From Homalodisca vitripennis (lineage: Eukaryota > Arthropoda > Insecta > Hemiptera > Cicadellidae), in assembly GCF_021130785.1 (NCBI RefSeq), contig NC_060213.1, positions 131,578,001 to 131,642,000 on the forward strand: DNA of 64,000 nt, in the 5' to 3' direction. A model generated the notes under the pieces. The model had not been told where the DNA came from, ran no database searches, and saw only the letters and a program-made list of their open reading frames with translations. Shown here one piece after another: positions 34,048-43,502 of the stretch; position 1 is the first letter of the stretch, and each line of letters starts with the position of its first letter. The translations under genes and the position numbers were made by a program.

Positions 34048-34266
34048 TCAATTCTTTAATCTTTTTTCATCCAAAACAGTCAAAAATCTGTTCGGTAAGT
34101 GTACTTTATAATCTTCCAATTCGGCAATTATTGTAAACCCGAATTTATCTTTCATTTTCTCCAGATTCAAAATTTTGTATTTCTTATTTTCTTCTAATTC
34201 ATTCAACTTCTTATATTCTTTGAACTTTAAATCACCAACCTCATTTAATTCCTTTAGTAGCTCCAT
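34048..34266 (-). CDS. Small terminal protein, OB-fold-like (possible ssDNA binding)
   Basis: 72 codons starting MELLKELNEVGDLKFKEYKK. The core KKYKILNLEKMKDKFGFTII with ELEDYKVHLPNRFL has the alternating strand pattern of small OB-like proteins found near the ends of arthropod Polintons. A role in binding replicating DNA ends is plausible but inferred. The start codon lies in TTATTTAAATGG, matching the element's shared start motif. It is divergent from the zinc-finger gene at 34535, with the two starts forming the outer edges of a long palindrome. The copy in the duplicated segment (5295-5523) is broken. Confidence 0.6.
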   Translation of the reverse strand: MELLKELNEVGDLKFKEYKKLNELEENKKYKILNLEKMKDKFGFTIIAELEDYKVHLPNRFLTVLDEKRLKN

Positions 34267-34537
34267 TTAAATAAGAGAAATTTTAACTACCGATTTTTTC
34301 TAAATTCCAATTTTATAGTGAATTTTCGAGAAATATCGTTCAAATTATCAACTTTTTAAGGTACATACAAACTGGTACTAGAGTTTTTTGAAAAATCCTG
34401 AAAAATCTACCGAATTATCTCTAATATTTGCGAAGTTTTAGCTTAAAAGTTGATAATTTGAACGATATTTCTCGAAAATTCACTATAAAATTGGAATTTA
34501 GAAAAAATCGGTAGTTAAAATTTTTCTTATATAAATG
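34264..34537. repeat. 93-bp palindrome between divergent genes
   Basis: Arms 34264-34356 and 34445-34537 are complementary in perfect register (positions sum to 68801) with two mismatches. They are separated by an 88-base loop. The outer ends are the two divergent start codons, so each arm is a leader carrying the same T-rich promoter-like sequence. It could be a bidirectional control region or a replication structure. Confidence 0.95.
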
Positions 34538-35017
34538 AAGGGTGAAAAAGTAACATGTCCGTTTTGTAAGAAAGAAATCCTAAAACATAACTATGATCGA
34601 CATTATAGCTCAAAAATCCATTTAAAAAACAAACAACTTTACGAAAGTGAACTGAATTATTTGAGGAATTGGGCTAAAGAAAATCAAATTGTCGATCATG
34701 AAAAGATGTACAATATAGAAAAATTACGAGAATTAAAGAAAAACTTTAAGGAAGATAATAAAAAAGATCTCAATCTATTTAATGATGAAAAAATTCAATC
34801 AATCGCTGAAAAATTGTCCATAGAAACAAACGATAAAACTAAGTCTGAAATGATCGAAGAAATTGATAAAACTCTTAACGAAAAACCTGAAAATATCATA
34901 GATGTTGAAGTTTTATCCTCTATACACGGTCTTTTCAAGCAATACATTTTAACAAATTTAAACGATAATTCCATGTCAATTTATAAACATCTATCAATTA
35001 TGAGGCCAGAAATTTAA
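34535..35017 (+). CDS. C2H2 zinc-finger protein, probably the N-terminal part of PolB gene
   Basis: 160 codons starting MKGEKVTCPFCKKEILKHNY, a single CxxC...HxxxxxH zinc finger in the first 30 residues. The rest is charged and helical (EKLRELKKNFKEDNKKDLNL). The frame is the same as that of the next two PolB pieces and is separated from them only by TAA at 35015-35017. It may therefore be either a separate small gene or the first domain of a longer PolB protein. The start sits in CTTATATAAATGAAG, the shared motif. The zinc finger suggests DNA binding. Confidence 0.65.
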   Translation: MKGEKVTCPFCKKEILKHNYDRHYSSKIHLKNKQLYESELNYLRNWAKENQIVDHEKMYNIEKLRELKKNFKEDNKKDLNLFNDEKIQSIAEKLSIETNDKTKSEMIEEIDKTLNEKPENIIDVEVLSSIHGLFKQYILTNLNDNSMSIYKHLSIMRPEI

Positions 35018-35053
35018 AGTTTAATAGAAACATTTCAAGAGAATGTTAAAAAT

Positions 35054-38000
35054 ATGAAAGGTTATATCTCTTTGGAATGTGAATACGAAAGAACTTTAGT
35101 GAACGGTGAAACACAAACGTGTCCAATGTACTTTACTATAAAAGCAGATGAAATCTTTGACGTAAACGACTTTATTACTAAGCAATTTAAATTAACACAT
35201 CGAGAACAGACAAATCATCCAAATAGAGGTTCTGGATGGACATTTAAAAGTTGTAAACAATTAGTTCTGAGCCTTAATAAACACGAATTTATGAACGCAG
35301 GATCATATATCGATTTACCACAAGAGATCAAGGTAAAGAAAGCTTGTGTAAATATCAAAAATAAAGATGATTTCTGTTTTGTTTATTCTATCCGATGTGC
35401 TATTGGAAAACCCGAAAAGAATGCTGACAGAGCAAAGCAATACGAGAAACTTGTAAATGACGAGGTATTTTCGGGCTTTGAGTATCCAATGTCTTTAAAA
35501 GATATACAATTATTTGAGAAACGCAGCTCCAATTCCAAGTACTAATATCCAAAAATGTCTATAAATATCTATACTTATGACGAAAAACTCAACATTGTTC
35601 CGTTACAAATTTCCGAAGTTTATAATGCCGAGTTAGAAATCGATTTATTGTATGTTAAACAAGAAGACAAATCTCATTATGTCTTGATAAGAGATTTAAA
35701 TAGATTAGTGAGTTCTCAGTTATCTAAACACGAACATAAAAAATTGCTATGTAGAAGATGTTTAAGCCATTTCTACAAATCTGGAGATTTAACAGATCAT
35801 TTAGAAATTTGCAAGAAACATGAAGTTTGTAAACCAATTATGCCGTTTTCAGGTCAAAAAACAACATTTACTAATTATCAAAAGAAATTTTCTCATCCTT
35901 ACGTTATTTATATGGATTTTGAAAGCATATTAGAGAAGATTCCAATATGCAAAAACAATCCGCAAAAATCGACTACAACCAAGATTCAGAAGCATATTCC
36001 TTACGGTTTTACTCTATATTTAGTATCGAATGTAACCAATCGCATGTATAAACCTATATGTTATCGAGCCAAAAATGAAGAAGATTTGCCAAATGTTCCT
36101 ACAAAATTGTTTGAAGAGCTCAATAAAATATCAAAATACATAGCTACAAAATATAATTCTAAGAACAAAATACCTTTGAAATTGACCGAAGAAGAAGAAT
36201 TAGCGTACCAAAATTCTAGTCTTTGTCATATTTGTGAATGTGAGGGTTTTGATAATCAAACAAGAAAAAAAGTACGAGATCATTGTCATTTAACAGGTAA
36301 ATTTAGAGGTTCAGCTCATTTATCTTGTAACTTGAATCTCAAATTTCCCCAGAACATCCCAGTTTTCTGTCACAATATGTCAAATTACGATACTCATTTG
36401 TACATAAAAGAATTGGCAAAACAGTATGGTAATGTTGATTTGATTGCAAACAACGATGAACGATATATAAATTATTCAGTAAATTCAGGATATGGGTATG
36501 AGTTTGAAGATGATAAACCAAGAAAGTTCATCAAGTTTTCATTCGTAGATACGTTCAGATTTATGGCATCATCTATTGAAAAATTAGCTAAAAGTCTAAA
36601 GAAAGATGATTTCAAGCATACAAATCATTTTATACAGGATGGAAGAATATTGAATGAAATTTTAACAAGACTGCCAAATGATGAAGACGAGATTTTTAAA
36701 ATTCTATCTGGAAAAGGCATATTTCCTTACGAATTTATCGATAGTATTGAAAAACTTGATTACACAGAACAGCTGAAAATTGAAGATTTCTATTCACTTT
36801 TGACAGATGAGGGCATATCTGAGAAAGATTATCAACACTACTTGAGCGTTTGGAACAAATTAAAAGATAAAAATCGTGGAAATTACTCTGATTTGTACAA
36901 TATCCAAGATGTTTTATTGCTTGCTGATATATTTGAAAATTTCAGAAACATTTGTCTAAATTGTTACAAACTTGATCCAGCTCATTATCTAACTGCTCCA
37001 AGTCTCGCATGGGACGCTATGTTAAAATTAACGAAAATAGAATTACAATTGATTAGTGATTATAATATGTATTTAATGATTGAAAAAGGTATTCGTGGAG
37101 GAATTTCTCAATGTATTAAACGATATGTTAAAGCAAATAACAAATATTTGAAAGATTTCGATAAGACAAAGCCCGAAAACTATTTACTTTATGTCGATGC
37201 AAACAACCTTTATGGTTATGGTCTTATGAAAAATTTACCATATGGTGATATCAAGTGGATGGATCCGAAAACATATACAAAAGAAGAGTGTCAAGAAACA
37301 ATTTTGGAACTCACTGGCGACGAAGATTATGGCTATATTCTCGAAGTTGATCTAGGATATCCAACAAGTTTACATGAACATCACAAGGATTTACCTCTTG
37401 CTCCCGAACATTATAAAAACAAACTTTGCACAACTTTACTGGATAAAACTGAATACGTTGTTCATTCAAGAAATTTGAAATTCAATCTGGAACAAGTTAT
37501 GATTTTGAAACATGTGAATAGAGTTATTGTATTCGATCAGAAGCCTTTTATGAAAAAGTACATTGATTTTAATACCAATATGAGAACCAAAGCTACAAGT
37601 GACTTTGAGAAAGATTTTTACAAGCTGATGAACAACTCAGTTTTTGGAAAATCTATGGAAAATGTTAGAAATAGATGTGATATCAAACTAGGAAATGAAG
37701 AATTTTCAATTAAACAGGCCAAGAAAACGAACTTCAAATGCTTTAATATCTTTGACGATAACTGTATAGCGAGTCACATGTACAAACAAAAGGTTAAATT
37801 TAACAAACCGATCTACATAATATTTTCAGTTCTTGACCTATCAAAATTGTTAATGTATGAGTTTTATTACGATAAATTAAAGAAGTTTACCCAGATTTGA
37901 ATCTGTGTTACATGGATACAGACAGTTATTTCCTAGAATTGAAACGAGATCCTTTTAAAATTATTAAAGAAAATATAGATGACTTTGATACGAGCGATTA

Positions 38001-38430
38001 TCCAAAAGATCATGAATGTTTCACTACTAAAAATAAGAAGGTAATAGGGAAATTCAAAGATGAGTTAAATAGCGAAGTTTTAGAAGAATTTTGTGGATTG
38101 AGATCGAAAATGTACTCGTACAAATATCTAGACAAAAATCCAGTAAGATGCAAAGGGATTAAGAGAAGCGTTGTAAATAAAACAATAAATATCGAAAACT
38201 TGAAGAAATGTTTGTTCGAAGATAAAGAAGAATTTAGGGAGATGACAGTAATCAAAAGCTACAAACATGAGTTGTACACCGTTACTATAAACAAGTTAGC
38301 ACTGAACGCTAAAGATGATAAGAGAATTTTCCTAGAAAATAAGATCGATACAGTACCGTATGGCTATAAAAATGAAGCAAAATCTGATATATTAGGCGAA
38401 TTAAATAAACTTGGAAACTTTGATATATAA
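35054..38430 (+). pseudogene. polB: Protein-primed family B DNA polymerase (PolB), broken
   Basis: Three pieces: 35054-35545, 35555-37900 and about 37888-38430. The first holds an OTU-like block (NIKNKDDFCFVYSI) and YPMSLKDIQLFEK. The second has a Cys-rich finger (LCRRCLSHFYKSGDLTDHLE), exonuclease motif YMDFESIL, an HNH-like C..C...DHCHLTGKFRG segment, CHNMSNYDTHL, motif A (LYVDANNLYGYGL) and motif B (KLMNNSVFGKSMEN). The third has motif C (YMDTDSYF). Breaks are TAA in frame at 35543-35545 and a one-base shift near 37888. The third piece ends in the TATATAAATGG that starts the next gene. Compared with Polinton 1 PolB it is a clearly distinct lineage. Confidence 0.93.
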
Positions 38431-39442
38431 ATGGAAGATGATTTAATTGACTGTCACAAATGTAAAAAGAAAACGAAAAATATAGATTCTAAGATTCTTC
38501 AAACTCAAAACGGGTTGTATAGAATTGCAGCAAAATGTTCAAAATGTAAGACAAATAAGACTAAATTTATAAAGAATCCTTATGAAAAACAAGTAAAGAA
38601 AGAATTGAAGAATAAAGAAGAGATAGAAACTGAAGCTAGAGAAATTCATGCACCAGTACGAAAAAAGTTACAAAGAGAAAAATTATAACTTTAGGAATTG
38701 ACGATTTATGGGCAGCAGATTTAGTAATAATGTCTAACTATTCAGATCAAAATGATGGATTTAAGTATATGTTAAATGTTATTGATACTTTCTCAAAATA
38801 TGCTTGGTCAAGAGCTATCAAAAGAAAAAAACGGCAAGGATGTTTCAAAAGCTTTCGAAGATATAGTAAAAGATGCCATAAGGATCAATCACAAACCTCC
38901 AAACCTACTTCATACAGATAAGGGTTTAGAGTTAAAAAATAAAGAATTTAACGATGTTTTGAGGAAATACAACATTAAGATTTATCATACTGAAAACGAA
39001 GAGAAATCAAGTATTGTAGAGAGATATAACATAACTCAAAATGAGAGAATGAAAGTAATTTTTGAGATTAATAAAAACTTTAAATGGATCGATATTCTTT
39101 AAAAAATCGTAAACAATTATAACGATACAGTTCACAGCACAATCAAAATGAAACCCAAAGACGTAGATAAGGATGCAGAAAAGGAGTTATTAGAGACCGT
39201 TTTCAAGTATATTCCACCAGAAATTCACACGAAAACTAAATTTAAAATCAATGATCATGTAAGAATATTGTTAGTAAAAAAACAACATTTTCGAACAAAT
39301 ATAAGAACAATTGGTCAAGAGAAATCTTTGTGATTTATCAAATTAATAACACAGATCCTGTAACTTATAGTATAAAAGATTTAAATAATGAAGAAATAAG
39401 TGGAAGTTTTTACGAATATGAATTGAGAAAGTCGAAGCTATA
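38431..39442 (+). pseudogene. Retroviral-type integrase with N-terminal zinc ribbon, broken
   Basis: Begins MEDDLIDCHKCKKKTKNIDS with a second CSKC pair, a DUF5679-like zinc ribbon, then APVRKKL leading into the catalytic core. First Asp is in DLWAADLV, second in LLHTDKGLE, and the Glu in KSSIVERYN. The C-terminal SH3-like part has KFKINDHVRI and ends YEYELRKSKL. Frame breaks lie near 38688, at an A-run near 38825, at TAA 39100-39102 and near 39328. Unlike Polinton 1, no chromodomain is present. The start is in GATATATAAATGG directly on the PolB stop codon. Confidence 0.88.
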
Positions 39443-39457
39443 ATTTTTTGTATATAA

Positions 39458-39841
39458 ATGGAGGCTCAAAAGAAATGTATAAAGTGTCAAGAATTTAAAG
39501 ATTTGTCGAAGTTTTCTCAAGATAAAAGAAGCAAAGGTGGATTATACTATTATTGTAAAGTTTGCCGTAGTAAATATGAGAGAGAATTATACGGTAAAAT
39601 AGAAAAATTAACGTTAGAAGAGAAAAAATGTTGCGTTTGTAAAGAAATTAAGGATATTTCCAAATTTTACGACTGGCATTATAGTAGAGATAAAAAACAA
39701 GCATATTGTAAAGATTGTACTATAAGAATTCAACGAGAAAGTCGAAAAAAAGAGACTCATTGCGAATGTGGACGAATTATTCAATGGTTGCCTTATCTTC
39801 AAAAACATTTACAGACAAAATATCATAATTCGAGAGTTTAA
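39458..39841 (+). CDS. Tandem zinc-ribbon protein
   Basis: 127 codons, intact. Two related modules: KKCIKCQEFKDLSKFSQDKR ending CKVCRSKYE, and KKCCVCKEIKDISKFYDW ending CKDCTIRIQ. A third Cys/His cluster, HCECGRIIQWLPYLQKHLQ, follows, like a C2H2 finger. Such CxxC...F...CxxC modules occur in large DNA viruses and phages, often beside HNH nucleases, but no nuclease motif is seen here. The start lies in TTTTTTGTATATAAATGG. It is 15 bases downstream of the integrase. Confidence 0.7.
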   Translation: MEAQKKCIKCQEFKDLSKFSQDKRSKGGLYYYCKVCRSKYERELYGKIEKLTLEEKKCCVCKEIKDISKFYDWHYSRDKKQAYCKDCTIRIQRESRKKETHCECGRIIQWLPYLQKHLQTKYHNSRV

Positions 39842-40111
39842 CATTTTCATCGTAAAGTCCTGCTTCATTTATGAAAATAGTGTTTTTGAAAGTTTGAAGG
39901 CGGGGGCGAATCACCCCTACCTTCAGAATGTATGTTTTCGAAGCTTTTTTTATATTTTTCTTTAACATGTTCTTTAATTGCTTTCTTCCGTATCTTTATA
40001 TTCTAACACCTCTGCAACATCTTTCGCCTTAAACCAAAATTCATTATATTCGTCAACAAATGTTAAAATTTCTTTATTATTGAATTTGAGTACATTCACA
40101 ACTGACTCCAA
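39777..40111 (-). pseudogene. BRO-N-like gene copy 2, degenerate
   Basis: The same order as copy 1 is visible: VLKFNNKEILTFVDEYNEFW, FKAKDVAEVLEY, then in another frame NTIFINEAGLYDE. The start is damaged (TAAATTGG where copy 1 has TAAATGG), and a stop follows DTEESN. It lies directly downstream of copy 1 and is a decayed tandem duplicate. Its 3' end overlaps the 3' end of the plus-strand zinc-ribbon gene. Confidence 0.7.
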
Positions 40112-40407
40112 TTTAACAAGCAATTTTTATTTTGAGAATAAAGTCCAGATTCATTAATGAAAATAGTATGTTTTTGAATATTTTCTCGGGGTCTATGGGA
40201 TAGACTCCTGTAATTTATACATTCAAAAGTTGTTTTATCGTCATTATCGACATTATTTATGATAGCTTGCCTCGTGTTTTCATATTCTAAAATTTCTGCA
40301 ACATCTTTTGCTTTGAACCAAATTTCGTTATTTTCGTCAACAATCGTAAAAATTTCTGTATTATTGAATTTGAGTTGATTATTTATTAGATCTAGAACTG
40401 TCTCCAT
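40096..40407 (-). CDS. BRO-N domain protein copy 1
   Basis: 103 codons beginning METVLDLINNQLKFNNTEIF. It has the BRO-N signature IWFKAKDVAEILEYENTRQA and later the NESGLYS block. BRO (baculovirus repeated ORF) proteins bind DNA and are abundant in baculoviruses, entomopoxviruses and other large DNA viruses. The C-terminus is short relative to full BRO proteins. The start is in CTATCTAAATGG. A fragment of a third copy (NESGLYT-like) lies upstream at about 40411-40510. Confidence 0.8.
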   Translation of the reverse strand: METVLDLINNQLKFNNTEIFTIVDENNEIWFKAKDVAEILEYENTRQAIINNVDNDDKTTFECINYRSLSHRPRENIQKHTIFINESGLYSQNKNCLLNWSQL

Positions 40408-40510
40408 TTAGATAGTAATTTTTATTTTGAGTGTAAAGTCCAGATTCATTGATAAACGGTGTTTTTTGAAAGTTTGAAGGTAAGAACGATTCGTTATCCC
40501 CCTTGATTCA

Positions 40511-41244
40511 TCATTCTTTCGACAATCTTAAATATATTGTTGTTTTACTCTCATTATTTAATAAATTTCCCTCAGAGTCTTGTATAGTTAGAACAATTTT
40601 TTGAATTCTTTTAATATTTTTTCTAATTGGAATATAATCGATTTTATTCGGGTTTTCACTGATTTTTGATCCATAAGCAACATTTGGAAAAAAAGTGTAC
40701 AAAATTTCAGATTCTTTGTGTAAATGTTCGGTATGATTTTCAAAACTAGGTTCAACGAGATTGCAGTGCACTTCAATTACATCAAACGGTCTAAATTTTG
40801 GCGTTTTATTTCCTAAATATACCTGATTTGGCTCAATAGTTTCTTGAACAAACCCTAATAAATCTACTATAATTGCTGAAAACATTATTCTTACTGGTGA
40901 TTTTATTTGAATTTTATGAGAGAGATAATTTTTTTGCATTTCAAACTTGTTTTCGTCAAAGTTTAAAGATTTATCTGATTGTTTGAATGTTTTCAGATAT
41001 TTTTAAGGGAATTTTTTATTTGATCGAAGGTATAATATCCTTTGTTTAAACCATAATATTTTGTTATGTTCTTCTCACTAAATCCTATACAATAAGGAGA
41101 ACTTTCACTAATATGTATTACAAAATTTTCAGAATAAAAACCGCTTAAACCGATAAAATAATTTGATTCTTCCTCTAAATGAATAGGATGTTCCAAGTTT
41201 AAAACTAATTTAGAGCTTTCTGAAGTCAACTTGAACAGCTTCAT
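40511..41244 (-). pseudogene. Putative minor capsid (penton, single jelly roll) protein, one frameshift
   Basis: Two pieces (41244-40993 and 40939-40511) join by a one-base shift at an A-run near 40990. The N-terminal part, MKLFKLTSESSKLVLNLEHP and YFIGLSGFYSENF, and the C-terminal part, PFDVIEVHCNLVEPSFEN, ILYTFFPNVAYG and the final TTIYLRLSKE, match the pattern of the conserved Polinton penton-like protein, which caps capsid vertices. Assignment rests on recognition of that pattern. It is divergent from the ATPase, with only 13 bases between the two start codons. Confidence 0.7.
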
Positions 41245-41257
41245 TTTCGCTATTTAA
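41245..41257. promoter_or_regulatory. 13-bp divergent intergenic region
   Basis: The only DNA between the start codons of the minus-strand penton-like gene (41244) and the plus-strand ATPase (41258) is TTTCGCTATTTAA. With the adjacent ATGG it contains the palindrome ATTTAAAT, so the TTTAAAT initiator-like core reads on both strands. Confidence 0.6.
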
Positions 41258-41944
41258 ATGGAGAAATTTTTAAAGCAAAAAGATCAGATAAAACACCAAA
41301 CGTTTGAAGAAAATAAGAAAGATCAACCAATCAGATTGTTAATTGTTGGTTCAAGTGGATGTGGAAAAACAACTTTATTATTGAATTTTATCTACAATAG
41401 GTTGATTCATTATTCCAATTTGTATGTTTTTAGTAAATCTTTAGAACAAGACGCATACAAAAAATTACAACAAAGATTCAAAAATATTGAGAAGAACTTA
41501 AGCAAAGAAATATCACATTTTTATAATGCTTCTGAGGACATAGTTCCGTTAAGCGAATGTAAACCCAATTCGTTAATCGTTTTTGATGATTGTATTTTGA
41601 AAAATCAGGACGTTATTAAGGAATATTTCGTAATGTCTCGTCACAAAAACATATCTTGTATCTATCTTTCCCAATGCTTTTCAAAGGTTGATAAACAAGT
41701 TATTAGAAATAATTTGAATATGTTGTGTGTTTTTAAGCAAGACGATCACTATTCGAGAAATATTTACAACAATTATGTGGGATCTGATATGAGTTTTAAC
41801 CACTTTAATGAATTATGTGATAAAATTTGGAAAGAAGACTATGGATTTTTAACTATTAATCTAACTTTGAATCCTAAAAATGGTAAATATCTGAATAAAT
41901 TTTCTAATATAAATGCTGCTCAGTGGTCTGACAAATCTACTTGA
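41258..41944 (+). CDS. A32/FtsK-HerA-like genome-packaging ATPase
   Basis: 228 codons, intact. Walker A is GSSGCGKT at about residue 31, and Walker B is SLIVFDDC about 78 residues later. MSRHKNISCIYLSQ, RNNLNMLCVFKQDD and EDYGFLTINLT follow the family order. It is the homologue of 8432-9121 in Polinton 1. It is expected to load the element's DNA into capsids. The start is in GCTATTTAAATGG. It is one of the few large genes in the element without a visible break. Confidence 0.95.
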   Translation: MEKFLKQKDQIKHQTFEENKKDQPIRLLIVGSSGCGKTTLLLNFIYNRLIHYSNLYVFSKSLEQDAYKKLQQRFKNIEKNLSKEISHFYNASEDIVPLSECKPNSLIVFDDCILKNQDVIKEYFVMSRHKNISCIYLSQCFSKVDKQVIRNNLNMLCVFKQDDHYSRNIYNNYVGSDMSFNHFNELCDKIWKEDYGFLTINLTLNPKNGKYLNKFSNINAAQWSDKST

Positions 41945-42025
41945 TAAAATATTTGTTACAATTATTTTTACATTATCTTTACTTTTTATTTACATTATGA
42001 AAACAACTGAAAAACGGTAAATCTG

Positions 42026-42169
42026 TTCACGTTTTACGTTCCACGTTTTTACGTTCCACGTTCACGTTTTACGTTCCACGTTCACATTTTACGTTCCACG
42101 TTCACGTTTTACGTTCCACGTTCACGTTTTACGTTCCACGTTCACGTTTTACGTTCTACGTTCACGTTT
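42026..42169 (+). repeat. 20-bp tandem repeat upstream of structural gene
   Basis: Seven units of TTCACGTTTTACGTTCCACG (one shortened to 15 bp, others with single changes) plus a partial unit. It lies between the ATPase stop and the next start at 42188. The ACGT-containing units could be protein-binding iterons or an enhancer. Confidence 0.95.
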
Positions 42170-42187
42170 CAAAATTTTTCTAATTAA

Positions 42188-43494
42188 ATGGTGAACGTAA
42201 CTTCTGAAGAAGTGAAAAAACTTGATCAAATCGAAAAGAAATTAATCAAAGAATTTAAAGAACAGATTCGAATTGATGAAAAAGAACAAGAATTTATTCA
42301 AAAAATTAATCAACCTGTAACTTCTGCAATTAAAAATGTTGAAGGTAAAATTGAAAACGTTTTAAGTGATAATAAAAATTTGATGAATTTGGTTCCAGTT
42401 GTACGACAATTTGCTGATATTTCGATTCCAGAATCTGAAGTAGAAGAGTTTGAATTGCCAAAATTACCATCTTCAACACCTCGAATCATTGAAGAATCTA
42501 CAATAGTTGAACCAATAAGTCCTAGAACAATGGATATAATAGTTGGTCCAATTGGTAGAAAGTTTCTTCCTAGAGTAAAAGATGATAAATTTGGTTTGTA
42601 TTGGGATAAAAAAAAGAATAGTTTTATGATTGGAAATTTGCCCGTGAATTTTGAACATAATGATATCATTATTAATGAAAAACATATGAAGGAACTCAAG
42701 GTTTATGGAGATTATTAACAGACTATGACGCTCCAAAAGATAATTTATATTCTGAAGAAGATTTGAAAAAGTATACAGAAATTTTATGGGAATCTGACTC
42801 AATTTACAAAAATAATGATCCATCTACTAAGAAGCCTAAGTCAAGTAGAGGTAAAAAATATATGAAATTAATTAAACCAATTTGGGAAAAACGAATCGAA
42901 GGATCAGGTGTAAGAAAATACAGTGATAATAAGATTGAATACAGATATATCGACGATTTGACAAAACTTGATGGAATTATTAATTATATTTATGCTCAAG
43001 AAAAGGCTGGAAATAACAATTTTTTGAATGAAAAGAAAGCGATTAAATATTTTATTTCGAACAAACTTGATGGAATGATTGAAAAACCTGATGGAATTAA
43101 ATATTTAAAACGAATTTTGCCGGCAATAAGTTCATCTATGATTGAGGGTAGTGGACTTTTGAATGATTTTATCAACAATTTACCTTTTGAATTACACGTA
43201 CCAACTTATCAGTATCTGGGGCCTGGCACAAAACTCGAAAAAAGACTAAAAAGAGGAGATCCTGGTATAAATAAATTAGATCAAGCTGCTATGGAACACG
43301 ATATTTTTTATGCAAAACATAGAGACACAAATTCCAGACATATAGCAGATAAAGTTTTGCAAGATAAGGCAATGGATAGATTTTTATCAAAAGATGCTAG
43401 TTTAGGTGAAAGATTTGTTGCGCTTCCAACAGCTGGAGCAATGTTTTTGAAGAGAAAACTAGGAATGGGAATCGAAGAGAACTTGAAATTTTAA
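42188..43494 (+). pseudogene. Conserved structural-type protein with phospholipase A2-like domain, one frameshift
   Basis: The first piece (42188-42718) matches the Polinton 1 structural-type protein: a coiled-coil-rich N-terminus, then FGLYWDKKKNSFMIGNLPV. The frame shifts near 42705 and continues from 42721 to 43494. The C-terminal ~90 residues hold YQYLGPGTKLEKRL (Ca-binding-loop type) and DQAAMEHDIFYAKH with the His-Asp catalytic pair, the layout of parvovirus-like secreted phospholipase A2 domains used by virions to breach endosomes. The start is in TTTTTCTAATTAAATGG. The first and second pieces may instead be two adjacent genes. Confidence 0.78.
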
Positions 43495-43502
43495 CTATAT
43501 AA

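Larger units (their letters stand above)
26800..34398 (+). repeat. Segmental duplication, copy 2
   Basis: Matches 1-5648 from TTCAACAGTATACGTG onward. Relative to copy 1 it has a piggyBac insert (30814-32408), about 500 bp at 29832-30328 and one more satellite unit, and it lacks the SINE-like insert. It runs without interruption into the complete Polinton 2. No host gene is seen in 26800-33760. The GC-richer stretch 29755-29920 recurs inverted at 56545-56715. Confidence 0.9.
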
